Under the pieces are notes generated by a model. The model saw nothing but the letters and a program-made list of their open reading frames with translations, had not been told where the DNA came from and ran no database searches. From DASVSE01 sp036399715 (GTDB lineage Bacteria; Bacteroidota; Rhodothermia; Rhodothermales; Rubricoccaceae): a stretch of DNA of 5,998 bases. Every line of letters starts with the position of its first letter. Position 1 is the first letter of the stretch. The stretch covers positions 1 to 5,998 of the forward strand of contig DASWMO010000223.1 in NCBI GenBank assembly GCA_036399715.1. Direction: 5' to 3'. Shown here piece by piece: positions 1 to 5,998 of this stretch. Made by a program: the position numbers and the translations under genes.

Positions 1-294
1 CGCACGACGGTGTCAGAGTCGACGCCGACGCCGGGCGCGCTCCGCCTCGCCGCCGCCCCGAACCCGACCCGCGCCGCGGGTGCCTCGCTCCATGCGTCGC
101 TCGACGTGGCGACGAGCGCGCAACTCGTCTGCACGGATGCACAGGGCCGAGCGGTGGTCTCCCGGACCGAGACGCTCGCGGCCGGCGAGCACACGCTCGC
201 ACTCGGCGCGCCCGGCCTCGCGGCCGGCGTCTACGCTTGCCGCCTCGTCGCCGGGGCCGACTCGGCGACCACGACGCTGACCGTCCTGCCGTGA
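1..294 (+). CDS. C-terminal end of a T9SS-secreted protein (type A sorting domain), 5' partial
   Basis: The frame is open from base 1 to a TGA at 292-294, leaving 97 residues of a protein that begins outside the window. The visible part matches the type IX secretion C-terminal sorting domain (TIGR04183/Por_Secre_tail kind). It has the PNPTR entry motif at residues 20-24, a DAQGR turn at 46-50 (family pattern D..GR), LAAGEH at 59-64, LAAGVY at 73-78, and a final beta strand ending LTVLP. In this family the domain guides outer-membrane export and is normally cleaved, with the cargo released or attached to the surface. The cargo itself is not visible, so its activity is unknown. A GTG at 10 is only an internal valine, because the frame continues upstream. 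Cysteines at residues 44 and 80 are unusual at these strand positions. The stop overlaps the start of the next gene. Confidence 0.88.
   Translation, partial: RTTVSESTPTPGALRLAAAPNPTRAAGASLHASLDVATSAQLVCTDAQGRAVVSRTETLAAGEHTLALGAPGLAAGVYACRLVAGADSATTTLTVLP
291..294 (+). other. GTGA stop/start overlap (translational coupling)
   Basis: The GTG at 291-293 that starts the acyltransferase shares bases with the TGA (292-294) ending the T9SS-tail gene. There is no Shine-Dalgarno-like sequence just upstream. This supports GTG 291 as the acyltransferase start and suggests re-initiation by ribosomes finishing the upstream gene. That conclusion is inferred from geometry, not shown directly. Confidence 0.6.
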
Positions 295-953
295 CGCCCG
301 GCAGCGGACAGACGGCCATTCTCCCGACGGCGGTCGCGTTCCCGGCCCTCCCGCCGAGCCTGCCGCAGCGGCCGTACCCCACGCTTGTCCGCTGGGCCGG
401 GCGCCTCATTCTGGCAGCCCTTGGCGTGCGCCTCGCCGGCGGCTTCGCTGATACGCCGCGCGCCGTCCTCATCGGCTGGCCGCACACGTCCAACCTGGAC
501 GGGATCGTGGCCCTCGCAGGCGTGGCGGTCGTCGGGCTGCGGCCGGGGATCGCGGCGAAGCACTCGCTGTTCCGGCGGGGCCTCGGGCCCGTGCTGCGGG
601 CGTTCGGGGCGTTCCCCGTGCGCCGCGGCGCGGCGGGCGGGACGGTCGGGCAGCTCACCGAGGCCTTCGCCGAGGCCGCACGCGCCGGCCGGCCGCTCTG
701 GATCGCTGTCTCGCCCGAGGGCACGCGCTCGCGAGGCGACGGCTGGAAGACGGGCTGGCACCGCACGGCGGTCACCGCCGGCGTGCCCGTCGCCGTGCTG
801 GCGTTCGACTGGGGGCTGCGCCGCTCCGAGCGCCGCCTCGTCGCCCTCGGCGCCGTTCAGCCCACAGGCGACCTCGCGACCGACACGGCCGCCGTCGAGG
901 CGCTCCTCGCCGGCGTCGTCGGCCGGCACCCGGACCGGGCGACGCCCGCCTGA
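291..953 (+). CDS. lysophospholipid acyltransferase family protein (PlsC-like, HX4D type)
   Basis: This 220-residue protein carries the glycerolipid acyltransferase blocks. Catalytic HX4D motif I is H65-TSNL-D70, within a GWPHTSNLDG context. Motif II is FPVRR at 108-112 and motif III is PEGTRS at 142-147. The following KTGWHRTA segment and the PTGD stretch near the end fit the short (about 190-residue) 1-acylglycerol-3-phosphate acyltransferase-like subfamily common in Bacteroidota. Such enzymes move an acyl chain from acyl-CoA or acyl-ACP to a lysophospholipid or related acceptor at the inner membrane. The exact substrate cannot be read here. GTG 291 is chosen because it overlaps the previous stop; a TTG at 237 would extend the frame into the upstream gene with residues that do not resemble the family. 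Residues before about 30 are a Pro/Ala-rich lead. A hydrophobic stretch at 39-50 may associate with the membrane. Confidence 0.85.
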   Translation: MTPGSGQTAILPTAVAFPALPPSLPQRPYPTLVRWAGRLILAALGVRLAGGFADTPRAVLIGWPHTSNLDGIVALAGVAVVGLRPGIAAKHSLFRRGLGPVLRAFGAFPVRRGAAGGTVGQLTEAFAEAARAGRPLWIAVSPEGTRSRGDGWKTGWHRTAVTAGVPVAVLAFDWGLRRSERRLVALGAVQPTGDLATDTAAVEALLAGVVGRHPDRATPA

Positions 954-974
954 CCCCTTTCTTCGCCTCCACCG

Positions 975-1346
975 ATGTCCCCTCGCGTCCTCGTTCTCGC
1001 CCTCCTCGCCGTCGCCGGCTGCTCGGACTCCCCCGCCGCCTCCGACGTGGACTCGTCCGACATCGAAGCGACGGTGCCCGGCCGCACCGCAGCGCCCGCG
1101 ACAGACGCCGAGCGAACCCTCCGCGCGGCCGACGCGACCGCGGCTGCGACGGCCTTTCAGAGCGCCCGCGACGGCAGCACGGCGTGCGCCGAGGCGACGA
1201 GCGCGGCCACGGCCTTCCGCGAGGCCGGCCGCACGGCCGACGCCGACCGCTGGCAGGCGACCGCAGACTCGGCCTGCGCTGCGCTCCAGCCCGACATCGA
1301 CCGGACGCTGGCGCGGATCTCGGACAGCCTCGCTGCGGCGAAGTAG
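975..1346 (+). CDS. small putative lipoprotein, family not recognised
   Basis: This ATG-started 123-residue protein begins 21 nt after the acyltransferase stop. It has a short lipoprotein signal: MSPR n-region, hydrophobic VLVLALLAV, and a lipobox V13-A14-G15-C16, giving a mature protein anchored by lipidated C16. A Ser/Asp/Pro-rich linker (about 17-45) follows. The remainder is Ala-rich and probably helical, with regular A/D/R spacing suggesting two or three amphipathic helices. Two further cysteines, C71 and C101, could pair in the periplasm. I recognise no domain and assign no function. Its position behind the acyltransferase suggests shared transcription but does not prove a shared role. 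The stop TAG at 1344-1346 lies 2 nt from the stop of the opposing gene. Normal composition, start codon and a clean lipobox argue that it is real. Confidence 0.75.
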   Translation: MSPRVLVLALLAVAGCSDSPAASDVDSSDIEATVPGRTAAPATDAERTLRAADATAAATAFQSARDGSTACAEATSAATAFREAGRTADADRWQATADSACAALQPDIDRTLARISDSLAAAK

Positions 1347-1351
1347 CCCTA
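1344..1351. other. convergent gene junction with 2-nt gap
   Basis: The plus-strand lipoprotein stops with TAG at 1344-1346 and the minus-strand DUF58 gene stops with TAG at 1351-1349, leaving only bases 1347-1348 between them. I see no GC-rich hairpin followed by a T-run on either strand here. The nearest candidate is a 4-bp stem with a 4-nt loop at 1330-1341, which is too weak. Transcripts from the two sides therefore either overlap at their 3' ends or end by a factor-dependent route. Confidence 0.8.
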
Positions 1352-2632
1352 AAACGCGCCTCGGGAGCGGATCTGGAGGTAGCGATTCACGGCGTCCGAC
1401 GTGACCGACTCGGGCCGCGTCACGAGCGCACCGATGCCGACGCGCTCCAGCGTCCGCGCGACCTCGCGCGTCTCCAGCGCCAGCCCTTCGGCGACGGCCT
1501 TGACGTAGACGTCTTCGAGGCGCTCCGAGCGCGCGCCGAGCAGGTCGCGGATGCCCGTGTTCTCGAACAGGACGACGCACAGCCGGTGCATCCGCGCGAT
1601 CTGCCGCAGGTACGGAAGCTGGCGCTCCAGCCCGGCGACGGTGTCGATGTTCGTGAACAGCAGCACGAGCGAGCGCTGCCGGATCTGGCTCCGCAGGGCC
1701 CCGTAGAGCGCCTCGAAGGACGGGTCGCGGAAGCCCGGTTCCAGCCGGTACAGCGCGTCGAGAACCGTCGGGAGCGTCGCTGGCGTGCGCGTCGGGCGGA
1801 GGACGGTCCGGACCTCCTGGTCGAAGGCGACGAGGCCCGCGCGGTCGTCGGTGAGGAGCGCCGTGTTGAGGAGGACGAGGCTCGCATTGACGGCGTGGTC
1901 GACGAGCGTGAGGCCGTCGAACGGCGCCCGCATGGCGCGTCCCATGTCGAGCGCGGCCACGACGGGCTGCGCGCGCTCCTCCTGGTATGTGTTGACGTAG
2001 AGTGTCGTCGCGCCGCTGGTCTCGCCGCGGCGGGCCGTCGCGGTCCAGTTCACCGACCGCCGGTCGTCGCCTGGGACGTAGGCGCGGACCTGGTCGAACT
2101 CCATCGTCTGCCCGAGCCGCCGCACGCGCCGCACGCCGGCCTCCTGGAGCCGGTCGCTCGTCGCGAGGAACGCGTAGCGCTGCATCTGCAGGATCGACGG
2201 GTACACGACGGCCTCGCCGCCGGGCACGGCGCGGAAGCGGCGCCGGGCGAGCCCGAGCGGGCCGGTCGCGTAGAGCAGCAAGTGGCCGAAGCCGTACGCC
2301 CCCCGCGTCGTCGGGCGGAGCGTGTAGCGGAACGACGCCTCGTCGCGGGCGGCGACGCGGACGGTCGTCGCGGCGTCGCGCGCCTGGAACTGGACCGGCA
2401 CCTCGTCGATCACGACGACGCGCATCGGGAACGGGTAGCGGTTGGTCACCGCGACGGCGATCTCGTTCGCGTCGCCGAGCGACAGCTTCGCCGGGACCTC
2501 GCGGGCGCCGTCGAGCCGCCCGCCGAGCCCGTAGAGTGCGAGCACGTCCGCGAGGAGCGCGAGGGCGAGGACGGCCGTGGCGAGCTGCCCCGCCGCGAGC
2601 AGCGGGTCCCAGAAGAACGCGACGATGAACAC
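1349..2632 (-). CDS. DUF58 domain-containing protein (vWA-like, MoxR partner)
   Basis: The coordinates use the first canonical start, GTG 2632 (427 residues). The true start is probably upstream, perhaps CTG 2689, because the upstream codons encode an apparent membrane segment. Near the N-terminus, residues 2-7 and 11-34 are hydrophobic, as in the paired membrane helices of the family. A soluble beta-rich part follows. The DUF58 signature is at 178-202: EFDQVRAYVPGDD (178-190), then RRSVNW (191-196) and TATARRGE. A von Willebrand A-like fold comes next. At its usual metal site it reads D229-MGRAM rather than DxSxS, followed by PFDGLTLVDHAVN (237-249) and AGLVAF (265-270). That pattern fits a Bacteroidota DUF58 subfamily as I recall it. 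DUF58 proteins are commonly encoded beside MoxR ATPases and are thought to be membrane-anchored partners or substrates of them. The gene follows MoxR in the same frame and direction. Confidence 0.88.
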   Translation of the reverse strand: MFIVAFFWDPLLAAGQLATAVLALALLADVLALYGLGGRLDGAREVPAKLSLGDANEIAVAVTNRYPFPMRVVVIDEVPVQFQARDAATTVRVAARDEASFRYTLRPTTRGAYGFGHLLLYATGPLGLARRRFRAVPGGEAVVYPSILQMQRYAFLATSDRLQEAGVRRVRRLGQTMEFDQVRAYVPGDDRRSVNWTATARRGETSGATTLYVNTYQEERAQPVVAALDMGRAMRAPFDGLTLVDHAVNASLVLLNTALLTDDRAGLVAFDQEVRTVLRPTRTPATLPTVLDALYRLEPGFRDPSFEALYGALRSQIRQRSLVLLFTNIDTVAGLERQLPYLRQIARMHRLCVVLFENTGIRDLLGARSERLEDVYVKAVAEGLALETREVARTLERVGIGALVTRPESVTSDAVNRYLQIRSRGAF

Positions 2633-2743
2633 GGCCGCCAGCCCGGCGATCGCGGCAAAGAGGCGAGACGTGAGGAAGAGGCTACGCAGGACGGGATGGA
2701 GAATCGGGGTGGGGATCCGCGCGTCGGCGGCGTCGGGCGCGGC
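2633..2743 (-). other. open 37-codon stretch between MoxR stop and DUF58 GTG; likely real DUF58 N-terminus
   Basis: These 111 bases on the minus strand read in the DUF58 frame without a stop, straight from the MoxR TAG (2746-2744). The first 13 codons give an Ala/Asp/Pro-rich stretch (AAPDAADARIPTP). They are followed by ILHPVLRSLFLTSRLF and AAIAGLAA, which run into VFIVAFFW. As I recall the family, DUF58 proteins often start with an LRxLYLTxRFF-like sequence followed by a hydrophobic helix, so this looks like missing N-terminus. No ATG, GTG or TTG occurs in frame. Rare candidates are CTG 2689, ATT 2704 and ATC 2716. Third codon positions are mostly G or C (32 of 37 by my reading), compatible with coding but weak evidence in GC-rich DNA. 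I found no ATG on the minus strand of this stretch in any frame. Confidence 0.6.
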
Positions 2744-3810
<1,067 letters not shown>

Positions 3811-3814
<4 letters not shown>

Positions 3815-5130
3815 GCGGGATCCGGGCGGGCCGGGGCGTTGCGGGTGGCAAAGAAGGCGTCCGTGTCGCGGTCGGCTCTGAGGAGTGCGGACGCGTCGGG
3901 GACGGGGTCGGTGGCGAGGTCGCGGACGCGGGCGAAGAGGGCGAGCGCGTCGGCCTCGGGGACGCCCGCGCGGGCGGCGGCGCGGCGCGCGGTCGCGTCC
4001 GTGAGGTCGGCGTCCGCGAGGCCGAGGCGCGTTCGGAGCGCGTCCTCGAAGAGGCGCGCCTTGCGGCGGGCGAGCCACGCGCGGTCGCCGCGGACGAAGA
4101 AGAGGCGCCCGACCGTCCGCGCGAACTCGCGCTGCGCGTTCGGCGGCGGCGCGACGACGGGGATCGGGCGCTGCCGCCGCCGGCCCCAGACCCCGACGGC
4201 GAGGACGGCCCCGAGGGCGATCATCGCGATGGCCCAGCGCAGCGCGGGCGTGCGCGCGGCGTAGCGCAGCCGCGATTCGTCCCCCGTCCGGAGCGGCTTG
4301 TAGGTGTCGTCCCAGAGCACGCGGCGGACGGGCGGGACGTAGGCGAGCGCGCCGGCGACGTAGGCGGCCGCGTCGCCCTCGCCAGCGAGCGCGGCGTTGG
4401 TGAGCACGAGCGGCGTCGCGAGGAGCACGACGCGCCCGCGGCCGACGGCGACGGCGATGGCTGTCGGGTCGCCCGTCGTCGGGTCGGTCGCGAGGACGGC
4501 CGTCCGCGTGCGGTCGATCCCCTCGAACGTGGCCCCGTTGAGGGCGACCGGGAAGGTCACCGTGCGGGAGCCGAGGCGCAGCGTGTCAGCTCCGAGCACC
4601 CCGCCGTCGAAGCCGGGAAAGCCGCTCTCGAAGTCGGGCAGGCCGATTGCGAGCGGGCGCGGGGTCGTAGTGACGCCGTCGGGCTCGCGGAAGCTGCTGT
4701 TCTTGCGAATCTGCGAGATCGGGACGTCGTCGCCGGGCAGACCGGACGGCGGGGGCGGCTCGCCGAGCGCCTCGAAGAAGGCCCCGCCGACGACGTCGGC
4801 CGCGGCGACGACCGTGTTGCCCCGAGCGACGAAGGCGAGCAGGCGGTCCGCCTCGGCCGCGTCGGGCATGAAGGTGTCGGTGGCGAAGACGTAGACCGTC
4901 TGGGTGAGCGTCGTGTCGGCAAGGCGCTCGAACGGCGTCACGTCGACGGCCTCGACGGGCGCGCCGAGCCAGCCGGGCAGCAGGCGGTAGAGGACCTCGG
5001 CGTCGAACGGCTCAGTCCCGTCGCGCTCGACCCGCAGGCGCGGGTCGTACGGCCGCGGCCGCGACAGCTCGATGCCGACGAGCAGCAGGGCCACGCCGCC
5101 GATGATCAGGACCGGGAGGGCGCGCTTCAT
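3811..5130 (-). CDS. DUF4350 domain-containing membrane protein
   Basis: This 439-residue protein is anchored at both ends of a soluble domain. A first membrane helix lies at about 4-20 after MKR, and a second at about 298-316 ahead of the basic GRRRQR. Between them is the DUF4350 part: a strand TVYVFATDTFMPD (78-90), AADRLLAFVARGNTVVAA-like elements (92-110), VVLLATPLVLTNAALAGEGD near 234-253, and VLWDDTYKP (271-279). The last two resemble the family's conserved 'N..L' and 'WDEyhkg' segments. The cytoplasmic tail has REFARTVGRLFF (334-345) and RGDRAWLARRKARLFEDALR, matching the tail usually seen in this family. DUF4350 is typically found between DUF4129 and MoxR genes, as here; its biochemical role is unknown. 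ATG 5130 overlaps the DUF4129 stop and places a clean N-terminal helix right after the start. The positive-inside pattern suggests that the main domain lies outside the cytoplasm. Confidence 0.87.
5127..5130 (-). other. ATGA stop/start overlap, DUF4129 to DUF4350
   Basis: On the minus strand the DUF4350 ATG (5130-5128) overlaps the DUF4129 TGA (5129-5127). This is the second ATGA junction in the cluster and supports one polycistronic, translation-coupled unit. Confidence 0.75.
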
Positions 5131-5998
5131 GCCGCCGCGGTGGCAAGCGAACGCCGCGATCCCGTCCGCGCGTGCGCAGCAAGGGCCTCGTCCAGACGGT
5201 CGAAGCGGGCGCCGACACGCGCCCACCGCGCCGCATCCACGTCGACGCCGCCGTACCACACGGTCTCGAAGGCCTGCGTGACGTCGCCGAAGGCGCGCCC
5301 GACGTCGGCCCCACCGCGCGTTGTCGCCTCGCGGACGAACGTCCGGTTGGTCTTGTCGGGCGCCCACTCGGCGAGGCCGAGCGCGTCGAGGCGCTGCAGC
5401 GCGACGAGGTAGCGCAGGCGGACGGCGGCGCGCCACTCGCGCCGCGCGACGGCCGTCGCGAGCAGGGCCGGCAGGTCGACGGTCGCGATGTCGTCGATGC
5501 CGAGCAGCGGGTCCGCACCGTCGGTTAGGGCGGGACCGCGGCGGCCGAAGACGCCCCCGAGGCCGGTCTGCGTGACCCGGAGCGCAACGGCGAGCAGGAC
5601 GAGGGCGGCGACGACGAGCCAGAAGCCGGTCCCGCCGCGCGTCCCGGAAAAGCGGAGGAGGGGCTCCAGCAGGTTCTCGCCGATCCACGCCAGGAGCCGC
5701 TCAAGGGCGGACGGCTGCTCGGCGACGGGCCGGTCGTAGCGGTAGTCCGGGTCGCGGCGCATCTCGTCGAGGGCCGCGGGGGCGGGCCGGCGAGCGGCAG
5801 GACGCGGCGCGGACGCACCGCTGGACGTCGCGTTCGGACGCGCCTCGCGGACGACCGCCTCGGGCGGGCGGGCCGGCGTCGGGTCCGGCAGGGGCACGAC
5901 GGGGCCGACCTGCGCGAGCCAGAGGACGAGGGCGGCGAGCACGCTCACGAGCGCGACTCCGGCGCGTCGCCGCCGCGGAAGCCGCCGCCGCGAAACCC
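5127..5998 (-). CDS. DUF4129 domain-containing membrane protein, probably 5' partial
   Basis: The numbering here counts from GTG 5948, the only canonical start inside the window (273 residues). The frame remains open to the window edge, and its extra codons encode an Arg-rich stretch (RRRLPRRRRAG) directly before VALVSVLAALVLWLAQ. That makes a convincing signal peptide or anchor n-region, so the true start is probably at or beyond base 5998. Next come a Pro/Ala-rich linker (20-60), a DPDYRYDRP segment (66-74), an amphipathic stretch and a membrane helix (109-125). The C-terminal DUF4129 domain (about 155-255) has REWRAAVRLRYLVALQRLDALGL, then W-APDKTNRTF (195-204) and ETVWYGG (228-234), which are hallmark positions of the family. 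The domain is predicted cytoplasmic and its function is unknown. It is a usual neighbour of MoxR/DUF58 genes, and here it is the first visible gene of that unit. Confidence 0.85.
   Translation of the reverse strand, partial: VSRRRLPRRRRAGVALVSVLAALVLWLAQVGPVVPLPDPTPARPPEAVVREARPNATSSGASAPRPAARRPAPAALDEMRRDPDYRYDRPVAEQPSALERLLAWIGENLLEPLLRFSGTRGGTGFWLVVAALVLLAVALRVTQTGLGGVFGRRGPALTDGADPLLGIDDIATVDLPALLATAVARREWRAAVRLRYLVALQRLDALGLAEWAPDKTNRTFVREATTRGGADVGRAFGDVTQAFETVWYGGVDVDAARWARVGARFDRLDEALAAHARTGSRRSLATAAA

Noticed and set aside
237..290. TTG start at 237 for the acyltransferase
   Set aside because: The added 18 residues come from the third frame of the T9SS sorting domain and are Arg-rich shadow. 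GTG 291 overlaps the stop and fits better.
954..974. Gap between acyltransferase and lipoprotein as a promoter or terminator
   Set aside because: Only 21 nt. It has a short C/T run, but I see no inverted repeat, no Bacteroidota-type -7/-33 element and no Shine-Dalgarno sequence.
1330..1341. Possible hairpin (TCGC-TGCG-GCGA) near the convergent stops
   Set aside because: The stem is only 4 bp, it lies within coding sequence and no T-run follows on either strand, so it is not a credible terminator.
231..1580. Minus-strand open frame of about 449 codons over the left part
   Set aside because: It lies opposite the acyltransferase and lipoprotein, crosses their boundaries and the DUF58 stop, and encodes Arg/Gly-rich sequence without motifs.

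Overview
The window is very GC-rich (roughly 70% by eye) and almost entirely coding. The C-terminal sorting domain of the first gene is of the type IX secretion (T9SS) kind. Together with the Bacteroidota-style MoxR/DUF58/DUF4350/DUF4129 cluster and the near absence of Shine-Dalgarno sequences, it points to a high-GC member of the Bacteroidota/Rhodothermota lineage, for example a relative of Rubricoccus, Rubrivirga or Salinibacter. That placement is an inference from gene content and composition, not a database match. I saw no RNA gene, mobile element, CRISPR array or large repeat.

Left part, plus strand (1-1346): the C-terminus of a T9SS-exported protein; a small HX4D-type lysophospholipid acyltransferase whose GTG start overlaps the previous stop (GTGA); and, 21 nt later, a 123-residue lipoprotein that I cannot assign to a family. 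The three probably form one transcript entering from the left.

Right part, minus strand (1349-5998), transcribed from the right edge: DUF4129 membrane protein, then DUF4350 membrane protein, MoxR-type AAA+ ATPase and DUF58 (von Willebrand A-like) protein. The first three are joined by ATGA stop/start overlaps, so translation is probably coupled. The set is a known conserved bacterial cluster of poorly understood function. A cytosolic AAA+ chaperone-like ATPase is thought to work with a membrane-anchored vWA-like partner, while DUF4129 and DUF4350 each combine membrane segments with extra soluble domains. The more upstream members often seen in such clusters (RDD and SpoIIM-like membrane proteins) would lie beyond base 5998, if present.

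The two blocks converge with only 2 nt between their stop codons (1344-1351) and no terminator between them. The oddest point is the MoxR/DUF58 junction. DUF58 lies in the same frame as MoxR, directly behind its TAG stop. The 37 codons from that TAG to the first possible GTG start (2632) are open and encode what looks like the conserved N-terminal membrane segment of DUF58 proteins, yet they contain no ATG, GTG or TTG in frame. The long open frames on the opposite strand of this cluster are best explained as composition shadows. No wholly new system is evident; the MoxR cluster is the functionally least understood part.
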